This document shows, one piece after another, positions 42,320 through 50,607 of a DNA stretch of 64,000 bases (position 1 is the stretch's first letter; every line of letters starts with the position of its first letter). Source of the DNA: Tabrizicola sp. Its GTDB lineage: Bacteria > Pseudomonadota > Alphaproteobacteria > Rhodobacterales > Rhodobacteraceae. The DNA is taken from contig NZ_JAEULO010000068.1 of NCBI RefSeq assembly GCF_016793705.1, positions 124,001 to 188,000 of the forward strand, written 5' to 3'. The notes beneath the pieces are model-generated. The model saw only the letters and a program-made list of their open reading frames with translations. It was not told the origin of the DNA and ran no database searches. Position numbers and translations under genes: made by a program.

Positions 42320-43156
42320 ATGGGTCTGAACATTCCATTTATTTTCAGAAGCGGGACACGAATTTCGGCGCTTGTGGTGGCGGCGGGACTGCTGGCCGCC
42401 TGTGGCCCGGCCCCGGTTGCGAACGGGATCAACGACCCGTTCGAGCCTGCAAACCGCAAGGTCCATGCCTTCAACAAGGGGGTGGACCGTGCTTTGGTCG
42501 GCCCGGCCTCCAAGGGCTACGGCGTGGTGCCCGAGCCGGTGAAGCGCGCCGTGGGCAATGTGGCCGACACGCTGGACCTGCCCGGCGACATCGCCAACAA
42601 CCTGCTCCAGTTCCGTCTGGCCGATGCTGGCGAAAACTCTGTCCGCCTGTTGGCAAACCTGACCTTCGGCGTCTTCGGCCTGGTCGACTTCGCCTCCTAC
42701 GCCGGGGTCGAGGGCAAGCCGACCGATTTCGGCGAGACGCTGCATGTCTGGGGCGTGGGCGAGGGCCCCTACATGGAACTTCCGCTCGCCGGTCCCTCGA
42801 CCGCGCGCGACACGGTGGGCATGCTTGCCGACCTCGCGCTGAACCCGGTGCGTCTGGCCCTGCCGACGAAAGAGGCGAATGCCGCGACGATCCTCAAGCT
42901 CTTCTCACGGCTTGGTGATCGCGACCGCTTCTCGGCGACAGTGGATTCGCTCCTATATGAAAGCGCGGACAGCTATGCTCAGGCGCGGCTCCTCTACCTG
43001 CAAAACCGGCGCTTCCAGCTGGGCAAGGGCGGTGGAGCGGCAGGTGGCACCGGCGACGACGGTTTCATCGACCCCTATGCGGACGCCGCGAGCGATACGG
43101 CTGCCCCGAATGACGACGGCTTCATCGACCCCTACGAGGACCCCTATGCCCAATGA
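42320..43156 (+). CDS. mlaA: MlaA/VacJ outer-membrane lipoprotein
   Basis: A 278-residue lipoprotein. The signal peptide ends in lipobox 'LLAAC' with Cys28. 'NDPFEPANRKVHAFNKGVDRAL' (two linked motifs), 'LDLPGDIANNLLQ' and 'FGETLHVWGVGEGPYMELPLAGPS' are VacJ hallmarks. It removes misplaced phospholipids from the outer leaflet and passes them to MlaC. The last ~35 residues carry two copies of 'DDGFIDPY'. It overlaps mlaC by 11 bases; mlaDEF are not in the window. Confidence 0.94.
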   Translation: MGLNIPFIFRSGTRISALVVAAGLLAACGPAPVANGINDPFEPANRKVHAFNKGVDRALVGPASKGYGVVPEPVKRAVGNVADTLDLPGDIANNLLQFRLADAGENSVRLLANLTFGVFGLVDFASYAGVEGKPTDFGETLHVWGVGEGPYMELPLAGPSTARDTVGMLADLALNPVRLALPTKEANAATILKLFSRLGDRDRFSATVDSLLYESADSYAQARLLYLQNRRFQLGKGGGAAGGTGDDGFIDPYADAASDTAAPNDDGFIDPYEDPYAQ

Positions 43157-43754
43157 CCTGATCCTCTCGCGCCGCGGTTTCGTGACCGGCCTGGCCACCA
43201 CCGGCGCGCTGGCCGCGCTGCCGCTGCCCGCCCTTGCCCTGACCGCCGATGCCGCGAAGACGCTGGTCGACAAGACGGTGGGCGACATCAACGGGATCAT
43301 CAACTCGGGCAAGTCCGAAGGCGCGATGCTGAAGGATTTCGAGAAGCTCTTCGCGCGCTACGCCGATGTGCCGGCCATTGCCCGCTCCGTCCTCGGCACC
43401 GCGGCGCGCTCGGCCTCCAAGGCTCAGCTCTCGGCCTATACCAAGGCCTTTCAGGGCTACATCAGCCGCAAATACGGCCGCCGCTTCCGCGAATTCATCG
43501 GCGGGCGGATCGAGGTGTCGGATGCCCGCGCGCTGAAAAGCTACTTCGAGGTGATCTCGACCGCCTACATGACCGGCGAATCCCCGTTCGAGGTGCGCTG
43601 GCATGTGTCCGACAAGTCGGGCAAGAGCCTGTTCTTCAACATCATCATCGAGGGCGTGAACATGCTGGCCTCCGAGCGCACCGAGATGGGCGCGCTCCTC
43701 GACCAGCGCGGCGGCGACCTGGACCGGCTGATCGGCGATCTCGCCAAGCTCTGA
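43146..43754 (+). CDS. mlaC: MlaC, periplasmic phospholipid shuttle, with Tat signal
   Basis: A 202-residue MlaC/Ttg2D protein: 'DFEKLFARYADVPAIARSVLG', 'AYTKAFQGYISRKYG' and 'KSLFFNIIIEGVNML' are family motifs. Its N-terminus 'LILSRRGFVTGLATTGALAALPLPALA' contains the twin-arginine pattern S-R-R-G-F-V, so it is probably exported folded by Tat, whereas E. coli MlaC uses Sec. It carries phospholipid between MlaA and the MlaFEDB transporter. The start lies inside the mlaA 3' end. Confidence 0.92.
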   Translation: MPNDLILSRRGFVTGLATTGALAALPLPALALTADAAKTLVDKTVGDINGIINSGKSEGAMLKDFEKLFARYADVPAIARSVLGTAARSASKAQLSAYTKAFQGYISRKYGRRFREFIGGRIEVSDARALKSYFEVISTAYMTGESPFEVRWHVSDKSGKSLFFNIIIEGVNMLASERTEMGALLDQRGGDLDRLIGDLAKL

Positions 43755-43817
43755 CCAGCGGCTCCTCGTTCGGCTTCGCCTTCTCATCGCGAGAGCCCAG
43801 ATCGGCCAACTCGCGTG

Positions 43818-43890
43818 ACCTGTCATCCCCGCGAAAGCGGGGACCCATCGCGCCATCTGGCCCCCCCCGGCTTCCGCGGGGGTGACAGGT
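43818..43890. repeat. Palindromic intergenic element with ACCTGTCA / TGACAGGT ends
   Basis: A 73-base element lies between convergent mlaC and the membrane-protein gene. Its termini are perfect 8-base inverted repeats. Inside are a CCCCGC-gaaa-GCGGGG hairpin and a second GC-rich hairpin around CCGGCTTCCGCGG. The core TCATCCCCGCGAAAGCGGGGA is a widespread interspersed palindrome in alphaproteobacteria. It may also act as a bidirectional terminator. Confidence 0.65.
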
Positions 43891-43918
43891 TGAACTTGCC
43901 GCCGCGCTTGCACTCATA

Positions 43919-44524
43919 CTAGCGCGGCAGCTTGACCCCCAGCTTCTCCAGCGCGGCGGCGACTGCTGCCGTCTGGTCGCCCGTCAGATCGGAAAGTCCC
44001 GTCATCCGTGGCCCGAGCCAACCATTGATTGCCTCGACCGTCCGCGATGGTCCCGGGCCGCTGGTCGAATAGGGCGTCACCGGCACCTGCCCCGTCATGC
44101 CGGAGAAATGCATCACAGCCCGATAAGTGGTGCCGGAATTCCCGGACCGGCTCGCCGCCAGCGAGGCCCCTTGCAGATCGGCCAGCGGATAGGCCGCCTC
44201 GTTCCGGCCCAGCACGCCCCGGCTGACGACTGTCACCTTGCCGGAGGGGCGGTCAAAACTCAGCCGCCGGGTCTTGATCAGGAACACCCCGACCAGAAGC
44301 GGGATGACCGAAGCATAGCCCAGAAGATTCATCCCCGGCGCGCGGGGCAGGGCGGACAGGCCCATGTCGGACATCCCCATCAACCCGGCGATGGCGGGCA
44401 GGAACAGCCGCATCCCGAATCCGAGGACGAAGAACAACAGGAACAGCCCCACGCACAACACCATCAGCGCGACGGGGCGGATCTCCAGCACCAGACGGTC
44501 AGGGGTCTGTTCCACGATGCGCAT
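43919..44524 (-). CDS. Small membrane protein with PH-like cytoplasmic domain, unknown function
   Basis: A 201-residue protein. A short N-terminal strand segment ('MRIVEQTPDRLVLEIRP') precedes two or three hydrophobic stretches (about 18-60 and 68-84). A soluble region follows with 'SFDRPSGKVTVVSRGVLGRNEAAYPLADL', resembling the strand pattern of bacterial PH (bPH) domains. The layout of membrane hairpin plus beta sandwich fits that group, but this is a structural guess. Single gene, convergent to mlaC. Confidence 0.7.
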   Translation of the reverse strand: MRIVEQTPDRLVLEIRPVALMVLCVGLFLLFFVLGFGMRLFLPAIAGLMGMSDMGLSALPRAPGMNLLGYASVIPLLVGVFLIKTRRLSFDRPSGKVTVVSRGVLGRNEAAYPLADLQGASLAASRSGNSGTTYRAVMHFSGMTGQVPVTPYSTSGPGPSRTVEAINGWLGPRMTGLSDLTGDQTAAVAAALEKLGVKLPR

Positions 44525-44593
44525 GGCGCTCTCCGGTCAAGGCGGACCTGTCCGGAAGGCTATGCCCGGCGCGGCTGTCCGGCAAGCGCGGCG

Positions 44594-46900
44594 TCAGTTG
44601 TTCCCGCCCAGCATGCCATCCAGCAGTTGTTCGACGAGGTCGCCCCTGCGGGGCGCTTCGGTCACTGGCCCTTCCAGCACCGCGCCGTCCGGGGGCGGGC
44701 CGTCATAGACCGGGATGGATTCGCCGGTCGCCGGGTCGACGTAGACCTCGTCATAGGTCGGGGCGTTCGGATCGTCGAAATAGGGCACGTCCTCGGCTGC
44801 GATGGCACCCTCGCCGGTCCCGGTCCCGACCGGGGCATAGGTCGACTCGGGGATTTCCTTGATCAGCGGCTTCGCGGGCAGGCCCTCGTTGACCCGTACC
44901 ATGACCTCGTGCCAGATCTCGGCCGGCAGTCCGCCACCGGTGACCCCGGTCAAGGGGCTGTTGTCGTCATAGCCCATCCAGACGCCGACCACGTAATCCG
45001 CCGTGAAGCCCACGAACCAGGCATCCCGCGCGCTTTGCGTGGTGCCGGTCTTGCCCGCGGCTTCGCGGTCCTTCAGCCGTGCCCGGCCCCCGGTACCGGA
45101 GTTCAGCACCTCGGTCATCATGTAGGTCAGCGCATGCGCCGCCTTCTCGCTGATCACCCGCTCGCCGATCCCGCCGCCCGCGCCGAACAGGGGCTCGTCC
45201 ATCCCCTTCAGCTTCAGCGCGTTGAGCCCGTAGGGCGTCACCGAAGACCCCCCGTTCAGAATGCCCGCAAAGGCCCCGGTCATGTCGATCAGCGTCGATT
45301 CCGACACCCCGAGCGCCAGCGCCGGCCCGTCGGCAAAGTTCTGCGCCAGGCCGAAATCGGTCGCCACCTGCTTCACCAGATCGCGGCCCACGGCTTCCGA
45401 GACCCGCACCGCCGGGATGTTCCGGCTTTCGGCCAGGGCCTGCGTCAGGGTGATCTGGCCCTTGAAGGTCTTGTCATAGTTCTGCGGACACCAGTCGCCC
45501 GACCCTGCCGTGTAGATGCAGAGCGGCGTATCCTCGACATAGTCCATCGGGCTGTAGCCCAGATCCATCGCCACGGCATAGATGAAGGGCTTGAAGGTAG
45601 ACCCGGTCTGCCGCAGTGCCTGGGTCGCGCGGTTGAAGTCGCCGGCGTTCGGCAGGTTCCGCCCGCCCACCATCGCCCTGACCGCGCCATCCGCGCTCAT
45701 CACCACTATGGCGGCCTGCGCCTTGGAGCCGGACTTGACCTTGTTCTCGAAGACCCAGGCCAGCGCCTCCTCGGCCTTCTTCTGCAAATCCTGGTCCAGC
45801 GTCGTCTCGATGATCACGTCTTCCGTCGTGTCGCGCGCCAGATAGTCCGGCGTCGTCTCCATCACCCAGTCGGCGAAGTAGCCGCCCGATTTCTGCTTCG
45901 CAGCCTTCGACAGCACCGCCGGATTGGCCCGCGCCTCGTCGGCCTCGGCCTTGGTGAGGTAGCCCTGCTCCTCCATCAGCCCGATGACCACCGCCGCCCG
46001 GTTCCGTGCGCGTTCCATGCTTGCGGTCGGCGCATAAGTGGAAGGCGCCTTCAGCAGTCCCGCCAGCATCGCCGCTTCCGCCGCCGAGACATCCTTCGCC
46101 GATTTGCCGAAATAGCGCTGCGCCGCCGCCTCGAATCCCCGCGCGCCCGCGCCCAGATAGGCCCGGTTGAAATAGATCGTCAGGATCTCTTCCTTGGAAT
46201 ACTTCGCCTCCATCGCCATGGCGAAGGGCACTTCCTTGATCTTCCGCCACATCCCGCCCTTGCGGCAGTCCTTCTCGTAGTCGGCTTCCGACTTCCACTG
46301 CTTCGGGTCCCACTCGACCCCCAGGCACAGAAGCTTGGCCGTCTGCTGGGTGATCGTGGACCCGCCGTTGCCTTCGAACGCGCCCCGGCCTTCCGACAGG
46401 TTGATCCGGATCGCGCTGGCGATGCCGCGCGGCGAGATGCCGAAATGCCAGTAGAACCGCTTGTCCTCCGTCGCCACCACGGCGTCGTGCAGATAGGGCG
46501 ACACGCTTTCCGCCGTCACCATGCCCCCGAAGGTCTCGCCCCGCCAGGCGAAGACCTCGCCGTTGCGGTCCAGCATGGTGACCGACCCCCGCGCGCGCCC
46601 GTCGATCAGGTCGGTCACTTCGGGCAGCTGCGCGTAGAAATACCAGACGATCCCGCCATAGATCAGCGCGCCGATCGCCGCTCCCCGCCAGGCGATGCCC
46701 CACAGGACGCGCCAGATCGCCGCGATCAGCCCGATCACCAGCCCGTGCTGCCGCCGGGGCCGGGGCGTCCGGCTGCGCTTCGGCTTGGCCGCTTTCGGAG
46801 GCGCAGGCTTCTTCGGCCCGCCGCCCGACGGGGCCGCGCGCGAGGAGGAATACCGTCTGTCCGCCACAAGGGGGCCGCGCCCCCGGTCTTTCGCTGCCAT
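44594..46900 (-). CDS. Class A penicillin-binding protein (PBP1A type)
   Basis: A 768-residue bifunctional peptidoglycan synthase. A basic cytoplasmic tail (1-50) and one membrane helix (about 68-90) lead to a GT51 glycosyltransferase with 'VATEDKRFYWHFG' (catalytic Glu145) and 'GGSTITQQTAK'. The transpeptidase carries 'STFK' (Ser434), 'SRN' (Ser492) and 'KTGTT' (Lys617). All catalytic residues are intact. The C-terminal ~80 residues are Pro/Gly/Asp-rich. Monocistronic, divergent from glnK. Confidence 0.94.
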   Translation of the reverse strand: MAAKDRGRGPLVADRRYSSSRAAPSGGGPKKPAPPKAAKPKRSRTPRPRRQHGLVIGLIAAIWRVLWGIAWRGAAIGALIYGGIVWYFYAQLPEVTDLIDGRARGSVTMLDRNGEVFAWRGETFGGMVTAESVSPYLHDAVVATEDKRFYWHFGISPRGIASAIRINLSEGRGAFEGNGGSTITQQTAKLLCLGVEWDPKQWKSEADYEKDCRKGGMWRKIKEVPFAMAMEAKYSKEEILTIYFNRAYLGAGARGFEAAAQRYFGKSAKDVSAAEAAMLAGLLKAPSTYAPTASMERARNRAAVVIGLMEEQGYLTKAEADEARANPAVLSKAAKQKSGGYFADWVMETTPDYLARDTTEDVIIETTLDQDLQKKAEEALAWVFENKVKSGSKAQAAIVVMSADGAVRAMVGGRNLPNAGDFNRATQALRQTGSTFKPFIYAVAMDLGYSPMDYVEDTPLCIYTAGSGDWCPQNYDKTFKGQITLTQALAESRNIPAVRVSEAVGRDLVKQVATDFGLAQNFADGPALALGVSESTLIDMTGAFAGILNGGSSVTPYGLNALKLKGMDEPLFGAGGGIGERVISEKAAHALTYMMTEVLNSGTGGRARLKDREAAGKTGTTQSARDAWFVGFTADYVVGVWMGYDDNSPLTGVTGGGLPAEIWHEVMVRVNEGLPAKPLIKEIPESTYAPVGTGTGEGAIAAEDVPYFDDPNAPTYDEVYVDPATGESIPVYDGPPPDGAVLEGPVTEAPRRGDLVEQLLDGMLGGNN

Positions 46901-47039
46901 GCCTGCTCTGCCAACTCGTGACCTGGGCCTGTTCCAGCCCGTTTGGCGGCGACCATATCCCGGATTTGCCGGAAAGCGAAGTCAGGCCGACCACGATTCG
47001 CATCGCTTTGCCGCTCAAGAATTGGGCATCTGCCCCGAG

Positions 47040-47060
47040 AAGTGCAGAAATTGTGCACTT
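47040..47060. promoter_or_regulatory. Inverted repeat upstream of glnK-amtB
   Basis: AAGTGCA-gaaattg-TGCACTT is a perfect 7-bp-arm palindrome with a 7-base spacer, 114 bases before glnK. It resembles a nitrogen-regulator site by spacing, but the arms are in the opposite orientation to the enteric NtrC consensus (TGCAC-N7-GTGCA). I found no convincing sigma-54 promoter next to it. Confidence 0.45.
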
Positions 47061-47173
47061 AACGACCTCTCCGCCACCTCCACCCCCGTCCATTTCTTGT
47101 GCAGGTGCAGCATTCGACCGCCTCATTCCCCACGAAGGGTTCGCCCTGATGCAACGGAACGAGGGGACAGAAG

Positions 47174-47512
47174 GTGAAGCTCATCATTGCAGCAATCAAG
47201 CCGTTCAAGCTCGACGAGGTCCGCGAGGCGCTGACCGCCATCGGGGTGCGCGGCATGATGGTGACCGAGATCAAGGGGTTCGGCAGCCAGTCGGGCCACA
47301 CCGAGATCTACCGCGGCGCCGAATATGCCGTGAACTTCGTGCCGAAGGTCCGGCTGGAGATCGTGGTGGCCGATGCCCTGGCCGACCAGGTCGTCACCAC
47401 GATCCAGACCACGGCCCGAACCGACAAGATCGGCGACGGAAAGATCTTCGTCCTGGACGTTGAACATGCCGTGCGGGTGCGCACCGGCGAAACCGATGAC
47501 GACGCGCTTTAA
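47174..47512 (+). CDS. glnK: P-II nitrogen regulatory protein GlnK
   Basis: A 112-residue trimeric signalling protein starting at GTG behind GGGGACAG. The T-loop 'SGHTEIYRGAEYAVNF' carries Tyr51, the uridylylation site. The C-loop 'RTGETDDDAL' is typical. It senses ATP/ADP and 2-oxoglutarate and blocks AmtB when nitrogen is plentiful. It precedes amtB by 26 bases, so the pair forms the classic glnK-amtB operon; linkage to amtB favours the name GlnK over GlnB. Confidence 0.95.
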   Translation: MKLIIAAIKPFKLDEVREALTAIGVRGMMVTEIKGFGSQSGHTEIYRGAEYAVNFVPKVRLEIVVADALADQVVTTIQTTARTDKIGDGKIFVLDVEHAVRVRTGETDDDAL

Positions 47513-47538
47513 GGGGCGGGAAGAGGGGAACACCTGAG

Positions 47539-48897
47539 ATGAAACTGCAATCCAAACTTGCCGGACTTGGCGCGCTGTCTGCCGCGCTCCTGTCCAGCCT
47601 GCCCGCCTGGGCACAGGAAGCCACGGCCGAAGTTGCCGAAACCGTGACCGAGGAAGTCGTCCCGGTCATGGACAAGGGCGATGTCAGCTGGATGATGATC
47701 TCGACCGTGCTGGTCCTGTTCATGACCATCCCGGGCCTTGCCCTGTTCTACGGCGGGCTCGTGCGGTCGAAGAACATGCTGTCGGTGCTGATGCAGACCA
47801 CCGTCATCGCCTGCGTGATGATGATCGTCTGGGTGATCTACGGCTATTCCTTCGCCTTCGGCGGCTCGACCAGCGCCTGGTGGGGCGGCACGGCCAAGCT
47901 CTTCCTGTCCGGCGTCACCGCCGACAGCATGGCTGCGACCTTCTCGGCGGGTTACGTGATCCCGGAATACCTGTTCATCGTCTTCCAGATGACCTTCGCC
48001 GCGATCACCCCCGCGCTGATCATCGGCGCCTTTGCCGAGCGGGTGAAGTTCACCGCCGTCCTCGCCTTCTCGGTCCTCTGGGGCACATTCTCGTACTTCC
48101 CCATCGCCCACATGGTCTGGGATGCGAACGGCTATCTCTTCGTCAAGGGCGCCATCGACTTCGCCGGCGGCACGGTCGTCCACATCAACGCCGGGATCGC
48201 GGCGCTGGTCGGCTGCATGGTGATCGGCAAGCGTGTCGGCTTCGGCAAGGACAACATGGCCCCGCATTCGATGGTCATGACCATGATCGGTGCCTCGATG
48301 CTCTGGGTCGGCTGGTTCGGCTTCAACGTCGGCTCGAACCTGGAAGCCAACGGCGGCGCGACGCTCGCGATGATCAACACCTTCATCGCAACCGCAGCGG
48401 CGACGCTGACCTGGTGCGCCATCGAAGGCATGGCGCGGGGCAAGGCCTCGATGCTGGGTGCGGCCTCGGGCATGGTGGCGGGGCTTGTCGCCGTCACCCC
48501 GGCCTGCGGCACCATCGGCCCGATGGGGGCGATCCTGCTCGGCGTGATCGTCTCGCTGGTCTGCTACTTCTTCGTGACCACGGTGAAGCACAAGATGGGC
48601 TATGACGACAGCCTCGACGTCTTCGGCATCCATGGCATCGGCGGCATCATCGGTGCCGTCCTGACCGGGGTCCTGTCGGCGGCAGCCTTCGGCGGGGTCA
48701 AGGGCGACGACTATGCGATGATGTCCCAGCTCTGGGTCCAGATCGAGGGCGTGCTGATCACGATCGTCTGGTCCGGCGTGGTGTCCTTCGTCGCCTACAA
48801 GCTGGTCGACCTGACCATCGGCCTGCGCGTCGACAGCGACACCGAGCGTCAGGGTCTCGACCTCATCAGCCACGGCGAACAGGCCTACCATAGCTGA
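47539..48897 (+). CDS. amtB: Ammonium transporter AmtB
   Basis: A 452-residue inner-membrane channel. A cleavable signal peptide ('LGALSAALLSSLPAWAQ') precedes 11 helices. 'FYGGLVRSKNMLSVLMQ' (helix 1), 'DFAGGTVVHINAGIAALVG' (first pore His), and 'DDSLDVFGIHGIGGIIGA' (second pore His) are diagnostic. It conducts ammonium and is gated by GlnK from the same operon. A strong terminator follows 25 bases later. Confidence 0.95.
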   Translation: MKLQSKLAGLGALSAALLSSLPAWAQEATAEVAETVTEEVVPVMDKGDVSWMMISTVLVLFMTIPGLALFYGGLVRSKNMLSVLMQTTVIACVMMIVWVIYGYSFAFGGSTSAWWGGTAKLFLSGVTADSMAATFSAGYVIPEYLFIVFQMTFAAITPALIIGAFAERVKFTAVLAFSVLWGTFSYFPIAHMVWDANGYLFVKGAIDFAGGTVVHINAGIAALVGCMVIGKRVGFGKDNMAPHSMVMTMIGASMLWVGWFGFNVGSNLEANGGATLAMINTFIATAAATLTWCAIEGMARGKASMLGAASGMVAGLVAVTPACGTIGPMGAILLGVIVSLVCYFFVTTVKHKMGYDDSLDVFGIHGIGGIIGAVLTGVLSAAAFGGVKGDDYAMMSQLWVQIEGVLITIVWSGVVSFVAYKLVDLTIGLRVDSDTERQGLDLISHGEQAYHS

Positions 48898-48921
48898 GGG
48901 CATGGCCTGCCACTGAACCGG

Positions 48922-48957
48922 AACGGCCCGCGGAAACTCGCCGCGGGCCGTTTGCCT
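48922..48957 (+). terminator. Rho-independent terminator of glnK-amtB
   Basis: AACGGCCCGCGG and its complement CCGCGGGCCGTT form a perfect 12-bp stem with a 7-base loop, followed by TTTGCCTTTG. Position directly after amtB and before an unrelated gene supports termination. Confidence 0.85.
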
Positions 48958-49038
48958 TTGCGGGACCCCGATGGCACCGCATGGCCTTCCCCAAGCCAAG
49001 GGTGCGGTCTAGGCTGGCGCTGTAGGAAGGGGACCGAC

Positions 49039-49470
49039 ATGATGACAACCACCTGGCAGTTCTGGGCCTTCCTTTCGGCCATCTTTGCCGCCCTGACCGC
49101 GATCTTCGCCAAGATCGGCGTCAGCGGCCTTCCCTCCGACTATGTCACCCTGCTGCGCACCTGCGTCGTGCTGGCCGTCCTGGCCCTGATCGTCGCCGGG
49201 ACCGGCCAGTGGCAGAACCCCGCCCGGGTCTCCTGGACGACACTGGGGGCGATCGTCCTGTCCGGCCTTGCGACCGGCGCGTCCTGGCTCTGCTATTTCC
49301 GGGCGCTGAAGCTTGGCGATGCCTCGCGCGTGGCGCCGGTCGACAAGCTCAGCGTCGTGCTGGTCGCGATCTTCGCCGCCGTCTTCCTGGGCGAACGGAT
49401 GTCGGCGGCGAACTGGACCGGAGTCGTGCTGATCGCGGCCGGGGCGGTCCTGGTGGCGCTGAAGGTCTAG
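49039..49470 (+). CDS. Single-domain EamA membrane protein (half-size DMT)
   Basis: A 143-residue protein with five hydrophobic segments, equal to one EamA repeat rather than the usual two. 'WLCYFRALKLGDASRVAPVDKLSVVLVAIFAAVFLGER' covers the family core. It must dimerise to make a ten-helix transporter. The ATG at 49039 (or 49042) follows GGAAGGGGA. It is followed 22 bases later by a full-length DMT gene. Confidence 0.85.
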   Translation: MMTTTWQFWAFLSAIFAALTAIFAKIGVSGLPSDYVTLLRTCVVLAVLALIVAGTGQWQNPARVSWTTLGAIVLSGLATGASWLCYFRALKLGDASRVAPVDKLSVVLVAIFAAVFLGERMSAANWTGVVLIAAGAVLVALKV

Positions 49471-49492
49471 GCAGGGCAGGGCGGCTCCGACC

Positions 49493-50356
49493 ATGCATCC
49501 CGAAGGCAATCCCCTGAAAGGCGTGGCGCTGGTCGTGGCCGCGACCCTGCTTTTCGCCGGGGGCGATACGCTCGGCAAGCATCTCTCCATGCTCTATGCC
49601 GCGCCGCTGATCCTGTCGGCGCGCTACATCATCAATGTAGCCCTTGTCCTCGTCACCATGTGGCCCCGCCACCGCAGCGTCGTCTGGCGAACACAGCGCA
49701 CCGGCCTCGTGATCCTGCGCGGTGTCCTCCTCGCCTTCGCGACCATCACCATGCTTCTCGCGCTCCGGGTGATGCCGGTGGCCGAGACGGTGGCGATCAT
49801 CTACATCACCCCGGTCCTCCTCATGCTCGCCTCCGGTCCGATCCTGGGTGAAAGGGTCAGCCCGCTCGGCTGGCTCTGTGCGGCGCTGGGCTTCGCTGGT
49901 GTCCTCCTCATCGCCCGGCCCGGTTCCGGGCTCGACCCCTGGGGCGTGGCGCTCTGCCTCCTGAACGCCGTCCTCGGCAGCGGCTACCATCTGCTGACCC
50001 GCATCCTGACCCGGACCGAGACGACGATGGCGCTCCTCTTCCACACCGCGCTGGTCGGCTCGGTCCTGTCGGTCGGCATGGTGCTGGTCCTTGGCGTCCC
50101 ACGCTGGCCCGATGCCCCGGATGCCGGGTTGGTGCTGGTCTACGCCACCTGCGCGACCCTCGGGCACCTGCTTTTGACCTCCGCCTACCGCGAGGCCCCG
50201 GCCTCCACCCTTGCGCCGGTGAACTACATGCACATCGCCTTCGCGACAGCTCTGGGCTGGCTGGTCTTCCACCAGCTTCCCGACGTCCTGGCCTTCACCG
50301 GCATGGCGCTGATCGCCGTCTCGGGTCTCTTGGCGGCATGGCGGGCCAGCCGGTAG
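49493..50356 (+). CDS. DMT superfamily (EamA) exporter
   Basis: A 287-residue, ten-helix protein. 'ILRGVLLAFATITMLLALRVMPVAETVAIIYITPVLLMLAS' spans helices 3-4, and 'LAPVNYMHIAFATALGWLVF' is the second-repeat signature. It belongs to the group near RhaT/YdcZ-like uncharacterised exporters. It starts 22 bases after the half-size EamA gene, so both may share a transcript. Confidence 0.88.
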   Translation: MHPEGNPLKGVALVVAATLLFAGGDTLGKHLSMLYAAPLILSARYIINVALVLVTMWPRHRSVVWRTQRTGLVILRGVLLAFATITMLLALRVMPVAETVAIIYITPVLLMLASGPILGERVSPLGWLCAALGFAGVLLIARPGSGLDPWGVALCLLNAVLGSGYHLLTRILTRTETTMALLFHTALVGSVLSVGMVLVLGVPRWPDAPDAGLVLVYATCATLGHLLLTSAYREAPASTLAPVNYMHIAFATALGWLVFHQLPDVLAFTGMALIAVSGLLAAWRASR

Positions 50357-50441
50357 GCCCGCATCGCCTATGCGCCTCGACCCGAAATCCTCGACTTTCC
50401 TTTCACATTTGCCCAAGTATCCCCGCCGGAGGCCCATCCGA

Positions 50442-50470
50442 GCCGGCTTGTGTCCTTCACACAAGCCGGC
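50442..50470. repeat. 12-bp perfect hairpin in convergent intergenic region
   Basis: GCCGGCTTGTGT-ccttc-ACACAAGCCGGC lies between the convergent DMT and CoA-transferase genes. It has no T-run on either side. Just before it, bases 50407-50432 carry a TTTGCCCAAGTATCCCCGCCGGAGG-type stretch that recurs between genes in Rhodobacterales. Region 50357-50607 otherwise holds no gene; a further small palindrome (TGTCCACCGTGGACA) lies at 50590-50604. Confidence 0.65.
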
Positions 50471-50607
50471 GAGACAAGGAGTCTTCGCGCCGCAGGCGCT
50501 CGATTTGACAGGCGCCCCCAACTCGCGAGTCATTAAGAAATCCTGAATGAAAAATGCCAAGATATTGAATCTAATGCACTAACAGATTTTGTCCACCGTG
50601 GACACTC

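Noticed and set aside
44108-46921. 937-codon open frame on the + strand
   Set aside because: Antisense to the class A penicillin-binding protein, whose catalytic motifs are all intact on the minus strand.
47040-47060. Canonical NtrC site with sigma-54 promoter
   Set aside because: Arm order is reversed and no TGGCAC-N5-TTGC element is found before glnK.
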